The position numbers and the translations under genes were made by a program. Source: Subtercola vilae (GTDB lineage Bacteria > Actinomycetota > Actinomycetes > Actinomycetales > Microbacteriaceae). Taken from it: a stretch of DNA of 58,865 nt. The stretch is from assembly GCF_004923255.1 (NCBI RefSeq), contig NZ_QYRT01000023.1, positions 1 to 58,865 of the forward strand, read 5' to 3'. The notes beneath the pieces are model-generated. The model ran no database searches, was not told the origin of the DNA, and was given only the letters and a program-made list of their open reading frames with translations. Below are positions 8,352-17,330 of this stretch, piece by piece; position 1 is the stretch's first letter; the number at the start of each line of letters is the position of its first letter.

Positions 8352-9035
8352 ATGAGAAGCGTCGAGGGTGCAGTCGTGTTGGTCGTGGGCGCGTCGGGAG
8401 GGCTCGGGGCACGAGTCGCCGAACGGCTCGAAGCCGCGGGCGCAACCGTCATTCGAGCGGCCCGCAACCCCGCCACCCTCTCGGGGCCCGACGCCTACCT
8501 CGCCGACCTGGCCGTACCCGGCGGGGCGGCGTCGCTGCTGCTCGCAGCGGCCGCCGCGCATCCCGAACACCTCGACGGGCTCGTCATCGCGGCCGGCGCC
8601 GTGGCCTTCGGGCCGATCGATGAACTGGCCGACGACACCATCGACGCACTCTTCGCTGTGAACACCACCGCGCCCATCCGGCTCATCCGCGGGGCGATAC
8701 CGCGCCTGGCAGAGTCGGCGGCGGCGGGCCGATCCCCTTTCATCGTGACGCTCAGCGGCGTGGTCGCCGAATCGCCCACCAGCGGCATGGCGGCCTACTC
8801 GGCGTCGAAAGCCGGCCTGTGGGCGTTCGTGCAGGCGGCGTCGCGCGAGCTGCGGCGGTCGGGCATCCGGCTGCTGGATGCCCGACCGGGGCACACCGAG
8901 ACAACCCTCTCGGCGCATCCGCTTGCCGGTGCCGCACCCGCCTTCGCCCCGGGGCTCGACCCCGATGCCGTCGCCGACCGCATCGTGGCCGCCATTCTGG
9001 CCGACGAGAAAGACCTGCCGAGCACCGCGTTCTGA
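8352..9035 (+). CDS. short-chain dehydrogenase/reductase
   Basis: A 227-residue Rossmann-fold oxidoreductase. It shows the classical nucleotide-binding GASGGLG at residues 13-19, the AGAVAFGPIDEL segment, the catalytic Ser region VTLSGVVAES and the YSASKAG active-site motif, followed by RPGHTETTL. I used the ATG at 8352 because the fold begins immediately after it; the 21 codons upstream in the same frame look non-coding. No partner gene identifies the substrate. It is convergent with the FAD oxidase at 9043, with only a few bases between the stops. Confidence 0.88.
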   Translation: MRSVEGAVVLVVGASGGLGARVAERLEAAGATVIRAARNPATLSGPDAYLADLAVPGGAASLLLAAAAAHPEHLDGLVIAAGAVAFGPIDELADDTIDALFAVNTTAPIRLIRGAIPRLAESAAAGRSPFIVTLSGVVAESPTSGMAAYSASKAGLWAFVQAASRELRRSGIRLLDARPGHTETTLSAHPLAGAAPAFAPGLDPDAVADRIVAAILADEKDLPSTAF

Positions 9036-9042
9036 GCTTCGC

Positions 9043-10454
<1,412 letters not shown>

Positions 10455-10458
<4 letters not shown>

Positions 10459-11285
10459 TCGCCTGTCGCGACCGGGCGGCCGGGAGTGTTCGACCACGCA
10501 GACCACGATCCGGGGTAGAGGGCGGGCGAGAAACCCGCGAGGGTGAGGGCGACGGCATCGGCCGCGGCGGTGACGCCCGAGCCGCAGTAGACGCCCACGG
10601 GGGCGTCCGGTCGCACCCCGATCGACTCGAAGTGGGCCCGCAACTGATCCGCCGGCAAGAACCGCCCCGACGCGTCGACATTGGCGGTGGCCGGAGCATT
10701 GAGGGCACCCGGAATGTGGCCCGCCCGCGGGTCGATGGGCTCGACCTCGCCCCGAAAACGTTCGGGGGCACGGGCATCCAGCAGCACACCCGTTTCAGAG
10801 AACGCCGCGGCCTGGTCGATGTCGAGCGTCGGCAGCGAGCCGTACTCCAGGGTCACGCTGCCCGGCGAGACGGCCACTTCGCCCTGTTCGAGCGCGAAAC
10901 CGGTGCCGGTCCAGGCCCGCAGCGAGCCGTCGAGCAGGCGCACGTCGGCCAGCCCCGCGTTGCGGAGCAGCCACCACGCCCTGGCCGATGAAAAGTTCTT
11001 GAGATCGTCGTAGACCACGACGGTGTCGCCGGGGTCGATGCCCCACGAGCGGGCGGCGGCCTGAAGATCGGCGATGGCGGGCACCGGATGCCGGCCCTCC
11101 GCCTTCTCGCCGTGACCGGCCAGCTCGGAGTCGAGATCGACGTAGACCGCCGTGGGGATGTGACCCTCGAGATAGAGCGGCTTGCCGGCCGGGCCACCCA
11201 GCTTCCAGCGTACGTCGAGCACGGTGAGGGGCGAACCCGAATCGATGAGCGTCTTCAGATCGTCGGCAGTGATCAGTACAGACAC
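10455..11285 (-). CDS. thiosulfate/3-mercaptopyruvate sulfurtransferase (tandem rhodanese)
   Basis: A 276-residue protein of two rhodanese domains. The first (about residues 5-130) starts TVLDVRWKLGG and has the substrate segment EGHIPTAVYVDLDSEL; the second (about 150-270) has LLDARAPERFRGE, GHIPGALNAP and the active-site loop YCGSGVTA with Cys234. A CGSGVTA loop favours the mercaptopyruvate-type enzyme. It moves sulfane sulfur to cyanide or a thiol in the cytoplasm. The start is GTG at 11285 with GAGAAAG upstream. The 4-bp overlap with the FAD oxidase implies one transcript; a link between D-hydroxyacid oxidation and sulfur transfer is plausible but unproven. Confidence 0.92.
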
Positions 11286-11370
11286 GGCAGCAGCTTTCTC
11301 GTGTGAAGCAGGTGTTTCTGGGGTGACCCGATGCTCTCACAGGGTGCGGCGGCGAAGCGGGATGCCCGGC

Positions 11371-11399
11371 CACACAGCTCAACACGTGGTCACACAGCT
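11371..11399. promoter_or_regulatory. direct repeat CACACAGCT x2 in front of the winged-helix gene
   Basis: CACACAGCT occurs at 11371-11379 and again at 11391-11399, exactly 20 bp apart, about 90 bp before the orphan winged-helix regulator. OmpR/PhoB-type proteins bind direct repeats on one face of the helix, so this is a candidate self-regulation site. Chance recurrence is possible. Confidence 0.35.
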
Positions 11400-11490
11400 G
11401 CACATATCGACACGGTGCGTCATTTTCGGCCCGTGCGCCGCAGCGAGGGCCCACACTCGGCACTACGCGCCCACTCAGGGGAGGAGAACG

Positions 11491-12159
11491 GTGACGAACG
11501 CAGACGAAAATAGCCCACCGAACGAACAACCCGAGACACGCGGTTTCGCGGTCTACGTCGGTATCGACGAGTTCAGAGCCCTCGCCGACGGCACCACGCT
11601 GGTCGAGATGGCGGCCGAGCTGAAAGCACTCGTGCACCGCATCGCGCCGAGCGCCGAGACCTTCGCGTCGATCGCCGTGGCGCCGAGCGATGCCGGCGGG
11701 CGCGACCTCGACGTGGTCAAGAGCGCGACGCGGCACGTCGACGAGTCGCCGGTCGCCGGCGGCGCGGGCGGCGGCGCGGGCGGCGTCGGCCGCGGGGCGC
11801 CGGGCCTCGGCAGCAGCCGCAGCGCAGGCGAGCAGTCGACCACCGTCATCGACCTGTCACGGCGACGCATCGTCATCGGCACCCAGGTGACCACCCTCAC
11901 GGCCTCGGAATTCGATCTGCTGCGCACGCTCGTCGAGAACGAAGGGCAGCCCGTGGGCCGTCGCGCGCTCGTACACGAGCTCTCCTCCAGCGACACCGAC
12001 GACAGCCCCAACTTTCGAACCATCGACGTTCACGTTCGGCGACTGCGGGTCAAACTCGGAACCGAGGCCGACCTGGTGCGCACGGTGCACGGCGTCGGCT
12101 ACGTCTTCAACCGCGGCTCGAACGTGCTCGTGCGGCACCCGAACGGCGTGAGCCGCTGA
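11491..12159 (+). CDS. orphan OmpR/PhoB-type winged-helix regulator without receiver domain
   Basis: A 222-residue protein. The C-terminal 95 residues are a clear OmpR/PhoB DNA-binding domain: VIDLSRRRIVIGTQVTTLTA, then EFDLLRTLVENEGQPVGRRAL, then FRTIDVHVRRLRVKLG and VRTVHGVGYVF. The N-terminal part (about residues 18-75, FAVYVGIDEFRAL onward) is too short and lacks the aspartates and lysine of a phospho-receiver. The two are joined by a Gly-rich linker (GGAGGGAGGVGRG). The GTG at 11491 is chosen for the strong ribosome site GGGGAGGAGAACG. It therefore probably responds to something other than histidine-kinase phosphorylation. No target is evident except possibly itself. Confidence 0.85.
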   Translation: MTNADENSPPNEQPETRGFAVYVGIDEFRALADGTTLVEMAAELKALVHRIAPSAETFASIAVAPSDAGGRDLDVVKSATRHVDESPVAGGAGGGAGGVGRGAPGLGSSRSAGEQSTTVIDLSRRRIVIGTQVTTLTASEFDLLRTLVENEGQPVGRRALVHELSSSDTDDSPNFRTIDVHVRRLRVKLGTEADLVRTVHGVGYVFNRGSNVLVRHPNGVSR

Positions 12160-12196
12160 GGCGGGTGCCACTCAGTGCCCCTGAGGCGGGCGCTGC

Positions 12197-12547
12197 TCAG
12201 TGTGTGTGGCCGGCGGCCTGCTCCTCAGTGAATTTGAACGCCAGACGGCCGTGCGCGAACCCGCCGCCAGCCCTGATTGCGGTGGCGACCCATGCGGCCT
12301 CGGCGAGTTCCTTCTCCGTGGCGCCTGCTGCGGCGGCATTCTTCGAGTGAGCTTCGATGCAGTAGACGCACTGCGTGGTGATGCCCACCGCGACGGCAAT
12401 GAGCTCGCGCACCTTCAGCGACAGCTCGGGGCCCTCGGGCGCGAACACGGCGGCGTTGAAGTCGTTGAACGTCTTCAACATGTCGGGCGTCTCCTGCTTG
12501 TACACGCGGGTGAACTGCTTGTCGTTCGGGTCGAGGTAGTGAGACAT
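12197..12547 (-). CDS. AhpD-like / carboxymuconolactone decarboxylase-family protein
   Basis: A 116-residue protein with the AhpD redox motif CVYC (Cys60/Cys63) followed by His67 in TQCVYCIEAHSKN and a conserved Glu in RELIAVAVG. This combination is the peroxidase active site of small CMD-family proteins, which use the CxxC pair to reduce hydroperoxides or pass electrons. The start is the ATG at 12547, where the conserved MSHYLDP begins; an in-frame extension to 12598 is Arg/Thr-rich and unlikely. The C-terminal GHTH is short and polar. It appears to be a single-gene unit, with a 243-bp spacer to the next gene. Confidence 0.88.
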   Translation of the reverse strand: MSHYLDPNDKQFTRVYKQETPDMLKTFNDFNAAVFAPEGPELSLKVRELIAVAVGITTQCVYCIEAHSKNAAAAGATEKELAEAAWVATAIRAGGGFAHGRLAFKFTEEQAAGHTH

Positions 12548-12790
12548 CGGGTCACTGCTTTCTGGGTCGGTCGTTCTGGTGGGTCGTTGTACGCGCATCG
12601 GTGCGCGAATGGGTGCGCAAACCGTCGCCGCACTCCACAGTCAACCCCGGTCGAGCCCCGGCATTCCGGTTGTGACCATCTGTGTCGCCAGCATGTCTGC
12701 AGGCACCTCTCGCCGGGCTGCTCCCCCGCTGCCGCCCGTCGTTGTTCGCAACACCGGAATAGCCACCCCTAACCCGTCGTTGCCGACACC
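12548..12790. other. intergenic spacer
   Basis: No gene, RNA or strong repeat is recognised here. It must carry the promoters of the two divergent neighbours, but no convincing -35/-10 pairs stand out by eye. Confidence 0.4.
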
Positions 12791-13594
12791 ATGACCTCTC
12801 GCGCTCAGACCACGCCCGAAACCGTCCGCATCACGGTACTCGGCGGTCCAACCGTTCTGATCGAGTACGGCGGGCTCCGCTTTCTGACCGACCCCACCTT
12901 CGACCCACCCCAGTCGTATCCGGGTGACTTCACCAAAACGACGGCGTCAACGCTGGCTCCGGATGCTCTCGGGCACATCGACGCAGTGCTGCTGTCACAC
13001 GATGAACACATCGACAACCTCGACCTGGCCGGCCTCGCGTTCCTGCCCCGGGTGCCGGTCACCCTCACCACTCCCTCCGCGGCGGAACGACTCGGCACCC
13101 CCTCATCCCCTCTCGGCGCGGACACCCCGACCTCCTCATCGGTGACGGCACAGGGATTGAGCCCGTGGCAGTCAGTCGAACTCCCGCGCCCCGCCGGCGG
13201 CACCGTCACGGTCACGGCCGCGCCCGCCCTGCACGGCCCTCCCGGAGCCGACCTGGTCGTCGGCGAGGTCACCGGCTTCCTCCTCGCCGGCGACGCCCTG
13301 CCCACCGTCTACATCAGCGGCGACAACGCCTCCCTCGACCTCGTGCGCGAAATCGCCCATCGCGCAGGGCCCATCGACACCGCCGTGCTCTTCGCCGGAG
13401 CCGTGCGCCGCCCGGTGCTCGAGGGCGCTCTCCTCACCCTCGACGCCGCCGATGCGGCAGAGGCGGCACAGATCCTGGATGCCCGCCGCATCGTTCTGGC
13501 GCACGTCGACGGCTGGGCGCACTTCACCGAAGGCACCGCAGCTACCATCGCCGCCTTCACCGCTGCCGGCCTCACCGACCGCCTGCAGCTCTAA
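12791..13594 (+). CDS. metallo-beta-lactamase-fold hydrolase, UlaG-like
   Basis: A 267-residue protein with the N-terminal strands VRITVLGGPTVLIEYGGLRFLTDPTFD typical of the UlaG-like branch (the FLTDP strand is a hallmark). The metal site normally HxHxDH reads SHDEHIDNLD (His70, His73, Asp75), a pattern shared with a group of uncharacterised actinobacterial homologues. Later segments TVTAAPALHGPP and TVYISGDNASL supply the other expected His and Asp ligands. It is probably a metal-dependent hydrolase of a small phosphoester, lactone or amide; the substrate is unknown. Its stop overlaps the convergent ABC ATPase stop at 13591. Confidence 0.8.
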   Translation: MTSRAQTTPETVRITVLGGPTVLIEYGGLRFLTDPTFDPPQSYPGDFTKTTASTLAPDALGHIDAVLLSHDEHIDNLDLAGLAFLPRVPVTLTTPSAAERLGTPSSPLGADTPTSSSVTAQGLSPWQSVELPRPAGGTVTVTAAPALHGPPGADLVVGEVTGFLLAGDALPTVYISGDNASLDLVREIAHRAGPIDTAVLFAGAVRRPVLEGALLTLDAADAAEAAQILDARRIVLAHVDGWAHFTEGTAATIAAFTAAGLTDRLQL

Positions 13595-15369
13595 CCGCGG
13601 AATCCACTCGGCGAAGTTTGTGGGTGACGGCCGCTCACACCCGCAAACTTCGCCGACTCGATTCTGAGGTGGGGAGGTAGGGAGGGAGGGAGGGAGCGGG
13701 CGCGACCGGGGATGGCGTCGAGGAGCGCACGAGTGTAGGGGCTCTGCGGTGAGGTGAACACGTCAGCCGTCACGCCGTGCTCGACTACGGCGCCGCGATT
13801 GAGCACGGCGACCCGGTGGGCGATCTGCGCCACCACGGCGAGGTCGTGCGAAATGAAGAGGTAGCTCACGCCCAGCTCGTTCTGCAGCGAGGCGAGCAGG
13901 GTCAGAATCTGCTCCTGCACCGAGACGTCGAGCGCCGAGACGGGCTCGTCGAGAAACACGAGGTCGGGTTTCACCGAGAGCGCCCGAGCAATGGCGACGC
14001 GCTGCCTCTGCCCGCCCGAGAGTTCGGCGGGTCGCCGATCGGCGAACGCCGCCGGCAGTGCAACCTGGTCGAGCAGCTCCCGCAGCCGGGCCCGCCGCGA
14101 GACCCGGTCGCCGATGCCGAACGAGACCAGCGGCTCGATGATCGACTGGCCCACCGTGAATTTCGGATCGAGCGACGAGTACGGGTTCTGATGCACCAGC
14201 TGAAAGCGCTGCCGCAGGGGCCGCAGCTCGCTCCAGCGAGTGTCGGTGATGTCGGTGCCGTCGAACAGCACTCGGCCGGCAGTGGGCTTCTCGAGGCCGA
14301 GCGCCACCCGCAGCGTGGTGGTCTTGCCCGAACCCGACTCCCCCACCAGAGCGAGGGTCTGGCCCGTCGGCACGTCGAGCGTCACAGAGTCGATCGCCCG
14401 AAACGTGCGCTCCCCGTCGGGCGAGCGCGGCAGCCGGTAGTCCTTCGAGACGCCCACGATCGACAGGATCGGCGCCCGCGAGGCAGCAGCTTCCAATGGC
14501 ACGGCAGCCCCCCGCCGCGCAGCAGACCCGACCGGCGCAGCACTCCCTGCCGCGTGCCGAACCTTCACCCGCCCATCCGGCGACAACCCCGGCGCCGCAG
14601 CGATCAGCCGCCGCGTGTACTCCTTAGCCGGCGACACCAGAATGTCGGCGGGCCGCCCCTGCTCCACCACCCGCCCGCCCTGCATGACGAGCACCCGGTC
14701 GGCCCGGTCGGCCGCCACCCCGAGGTCGTGCGTGATGATCAGCAGAGAGATTCCCCGGGAGGCCACCAGCGACGCGAGGTGGTCGAGAATGCGCTTCTGC
14801 ACGGTCACATCGAGGGCGCTGGTGGGCTCGTCGGCCACGATGAGCTGCGGATGCCCCGCGAGCGCACTGGCGATCAGCACCCGCTGGCGCATCCCGCCTG
14901 ACAGCTCGTGCGGATACTGCCTGGCCCGCAGCACCACGTTGTCGAGCCCCGCCGCCTCGAGCGCTTCGAGCACCTCGGCGTTCACCGACCGTTTGGGCAC
15001 GCCGCCGCGCCGCCGCACCGCCTCGGCGACCTGCGGCCCGACCCGCAGCGTGGGGTTCAGCGCCACCATCGGGTCTTGCGGCACCAGCCCGATCACGCGG
15101 CCCCGGATGCCCCGCAGCACCCTTTGCGACGCACGAGTGGTGTCGACGCCACCCACGCGGATCGTGCCGCCCGTCACCCGCCCGCCCGCCGCAAGCAGCC
15201 CGAGCAGGGCGTTCGCTGTGGTGCTCTTGCCCGAACCCGACTCCCCCACGATCGCCACCGTCTCACCGGGGGCGATGCGAAGCGACAGGTCGGTGACGGC
15301 GGCAGAGCTCCGCCCCTCGCGGCTGTACGTCACCGAGAGAGAGGTGATCTCAACAAGGGGGGTGGTCAT
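13591..15369 (-). CDS. double ATP-binding subunit of a peptide/nickel-type ABC importer
   Basis: A 592-residue protein with two complete nucleotide-binding domains (a DppD-DppF-like fusion). Domain 1 has Walker A GESGSGKST, signature LSGGMRQR and Walker B VADEPTSALD; domain 2 has GESGSGKTT, LSGGQRQR and FLDEPVSALD. It powers the importer formed by the two permeases and the binding lipoprotein just upstream. The ATG at 15369 has GAGGAG upstream and overlaps the permease stop by 4 bp. The natural end appears to lie soon after ALLDAIPG; beyond it the frame continues through a GGGA tetranucleotide run (Pro/Ser/Leu-rich) and the palindromic repeat at 13600-13664, which supplies about the last 22 residues. 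Confidence 0.93.
   Translation of the reverse strand: MTTPLVEITSLSVTYSREGRSSAAVTDLSLRIAPGETVAIVGESGSGKSTTANALLGLLAAGGRVTGGTIRVGGVDTTRASQRVLRGIRGRVIGLVPQDPMVALNPTLRVGPQVAEAVRRRGGVPKRSVNAEVLEALEAAGLDNVVLRARQYPHELSGGMRQRVLIASALAGHPQLIVADEPTSALDVTVQKRILDHLASLVASRGISLLIITHDLGVAADRADRVLVMQGGRVVEQGRPADILVSPAKEYTRRLIAAAPGLSPDGRVKVRHAAGSAAPVGSAARRGAAVPLEAAASRAPILSIVGVSKDYRLPRSPDGERTFRAIDSVTLDVPTGQTLALVGESGSGKTTTLRVALGLEKPTAGRVLFDGTDITDTRWSELRPLRQRFQLVHQNPYSSLDPKFTVGQSIIEPLVSFGIGDRVSRRARLRELLDQVALPAAFADRRPAELSGGQRQRVAIARALSVKPDLVFLDEPVSALDVSVQEQILTLLASLQNELGVSYLFISHDLAVVAQIAHRVAVLNRGAVVEHGVTADVFTSPQSPYTRALLDAIPGRARSLPPSLPPHLRIESAKFAGVSGRHPQTSPSGFRG
13600..13664. repeat. palindromic intergenic repeat, copy 2
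   Basis: TCGGCGAAGTTTGTGGGTG at 13608-13626 pairs with CACCCGCAAACTTCGCCGA at 13638-13656, 19 bp with one G-U type mismatch, around an 11-nt loop; GAATC and GATTC flank it as outer inverted ends. The core and loop length match the copy at 48-98. Here it overlaps the 3' end of the minus-strand ATPase gene and sits between two convergent genes. Confidence 0.85.
13680..13700 (+). repeat. GGGA tetranucleotide run, potential G-quadruplex
   Basis: Four GGG tracts spaced by single A bases (13680-13694) and a fifth GGG at 13698-13700 meet the simple G-quadruplex pattern on the plus strand. The run lies in the tail of the ABC ATPase gene, where it encodes a Pro/Ser/Leu-rich segment on the minus strand. 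A change in copy number would shift only the last part of that protein. Confidence 0.6.
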
Positions 15370-16340
15370 CGTTGCAGCTCCTCGAGCGATTTCGAAATGT
15401 GGTTGAGACTGAACACGACGAGGCCGACGAACAGGCCCGGCAGCAGGCTCAACCACGGTGAAGTGATGAGAAAGTTGCGACCGTTCGAGATGAGCGTGCC
15501 CCACTCCGCTGCCGGTGGCGCGGCACCGAAACCGAGAAAGCTGAGCGCGGAGATGGCGAGAATGGCGACCCCGAAGTCGAGCACCGCGAGCACGAAGACC
15601 GGGCCCCAGGAGTTCGGCAGGATGTGCCGCAACAGTACGCGCGCCCACGACGCTCCGCCGGTGCGCGCGGCCTCGATGTAGGGCAGGTTCTTCACCTTCA
15701 GCACCTCGGCCCGGGTGATGCGGGCAAAGCCCGGAATGATGCCCACGGCGACGGCGATCGAGATGGGAACGGTGCCGAACCCGAGGGCCGTCACGATCAC
15801 GAGCGCGAGCAGCAGGCGCGGAATGGCGAGCATCACGTCGACCAGCCGCATCAGAACCAGGTCGACCCAGCCGCCCAGAAACCCGGTGACGACGCCGAGC
15901 GCGAGGCCCACCACGACCGCGATGGCCACGGCGGCCAGCGTCGCCTGAATGGTGAGCGTCGAGCCGTAGAGCACCCGGGTGAACAGGTCGCGGCCGATCT
16001 CGTCGGTGCCGAACAGGTGGCTGAGGCTCGGCGCCTTCAGCTTGTCGGCGGGAGCTGTGGCGTACGGGTCGAAGTGCGTGAAGAGCGCCGGGAATGCCGC
16101 CGACACGATGACGAACAGCAAGAGCAGAATCGCAACAACCAACCCCGGGCGGCGGAGCACGCGGCGGGCGGCGTACTGCAGCCGCTCACGGCGTGCGTTC
16201 TGAAGGGGCGGGCGCCGGTCATCCTGCTCGCGGTTCTCGCCCGATTCGCCCAGGTCACCCGGTCGGCCCCGGTGCGCGGGCGGGAATGTCTCGAGCTCGG
16301 CCTGCTCGAGGCTGGAGCTCAGTGCGGTGTCGATCGCCAT
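15366..16340 (-). CDS. ABC importer permease, DppC type
   Basis: A 324-residue inner-membrane protein with an unusually long polar N-tail (about 60 residues rich in Glu, Arg and Gln) before the first helix RRPGLVVAILLLLF. It contains LFGTDEIGRDLFTRVLYG, the signature of the DppC/OppC group, and the ATPase-docking EAA loop YIEAARTGGASWARVLLRHILPN. About six membrane helices are visible. It pairs with the permease at 16365 and with the ATPase that overlaps its stop. The ATG is at 16340, 24 bp behind the previous stop. Confidence 0.93.
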   Translation of the reverse strand: MAIDTALSSSLEQAELETFPPAHRGRPGDLGESGENREQDDRRPPLQNARRERLQYAARRVLRRPGLVVAILLLLFVIVSAAFPALFTHFDPYATAPADKLKAPSLSHLFGTDEIGRDLFTRVLYGSTLTIQATLAAVAIAVVVGLALGVVTGFLGGWVDLVLMRLVDVMLAIPRLLLALVIVTALGFGTVPISIAVAVGIIPGFARITRAEVLKVKNLPYIEAARTGGASWARVLLRHILPNSWGPVFVLAVLDFGVAILAISALSFLGFGAAPPAAEWGTLISNGRNFLITSPWLSLLPGLFVGLVVFSLNHISKSLEELQR

Positions 16341-16364
16341 GGTCTTCTCCTGAATGTCGTGCGG

Positions 16365-17324
16365 TCAGATCACGCTGTGACCGCGCACGATGCGCGGGTC
16401 GAGCAATGGATAGATGAGGTCGATGATGAGGTTGATACTCACGAACAGGGCCGCCGCGATGACGACGATCGCCTGCACCACCGGCACGTCTTGCTGCAGC
16501 ACCGACTCCTGGGCGAGTTTGCCGATGCCGTTGCGGGTGAAGATCGTCTCGGCCACCACCGCCTCCGCGAGCGCCGACCCGAGCAGCAGACCGAGCAGGG
16601 TGAGGGCCGGCAGCGCCGCGTTTCGGAAGGCATGCCGCCACTGGATGCCCGAACGAGAGAGCCCCTTCGCCCGCGCCGTCACCACGTACGGTTCGTCGAG
16701 CGCATCTTCGAGGCTGCGCGTCAGCACCTGCGCCAGCAGGGCTGCCGTGGGAATCGCCATCATCACCGCCGGAAGCACCACCGAGGCCGCACCACTGTCG
16801 CCGCTCGCAGGAAACCACTTCAGCTGAAACGCGAAGACCTGAATCAGCAGCAGCCCCACGAAGAACGGCGGCAGTGACACCCCGATGGCGGGCAGCCGGG
16901 AGAGCACGGTGCGCAGCCACCCCACCTTCGCGAACACCGCGAGCGAGGCCGTGCCCACGCCGAGCACGATGGTCAGCAGAACGGCCGAGGCCCCCAGCAC
17001 CAGCGTCGACGGCAGCCGTTGGGCCAACAGCTGCGCCACCGGAACGTTCTTCGTGATCGACTCACCGAAGTTGCCCCGCACGAACTCGAACAGTTGGTTG
17101 ACGTACTGCAGGTACACCGGCTGGTCGACGCCGTACTGGTGTTTCAGCGCGGCCAGCTGGTCGGGCGAGATCTGAGTGACATCGATGTTGCCCGCCGCCA
17201 GCAGCAGCTGCACCGGGTCGCTGGGCAGCAGGTAGAGCACAACGAAGGTGACCGTGTACGCCGCCCACAGTACGAGCACCGCCTGCAGAACCCGGCCTGA
17301 GATGTATCGAGCGAACACGGTCAC
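16365..17324 (-). CDS. ABC importer permease, DppB type
   Basis: A 319-residue permease starting at a GTG with GGAAGG upstream. The N-terminus YISGRVLQAVLVLWAAYTVTF with LPSDPVQ, the GNFGESI segment and the cytoplasmic EAA loop YVVTARAKGLSRSGIQWRHA identify the DppB/OppB group. About six helices are present, ending LLDPRIVRGH, the usual C-terminus. It forms the heterodimeric pore with the DppC-type partner. It starts 6 bp after the binding-protein stop, so the genes are co-transcribed. Confidence 0.93.
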   Translation of the reverse strand: MTVFARYISGRVLQAVLVLWAAYTVTFVVLYLLPSDPVQLLLAAGNIDVTQISPDQLAALKHQYGVDQPVYLQYVNQLFEFVRGNFGESITKNVPVAQLLAQRLPSTLVLGASAVLLTIVLGVGTASLAVFAKVGWLRTVLSRLPAIGVSLPPFFVGLLLIQVFAFQLKWFPASGDSGAASVVLPAVMMAIPTAALLAQVLTRSLEDALDEPYVVTARAKGLSRSGIQWRHAFRNAALPALTLLGLLLGSALAEAVVAETIFTRNGIGKLAQESVLQQDVPVVQAIVVIAAALFVSINLIIDLIYPLLDPRIVRGHSVI

Positions 17325-17330
17325 CCTTCC

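Noticed and set aside
15370-15648. N-terminal extension of the double ATPase
   Set aside because: The upstream codons overlap the permease gene; the conserved fold starts just after ATG 15369, which has a ribosome site and overlaps the permease stop.
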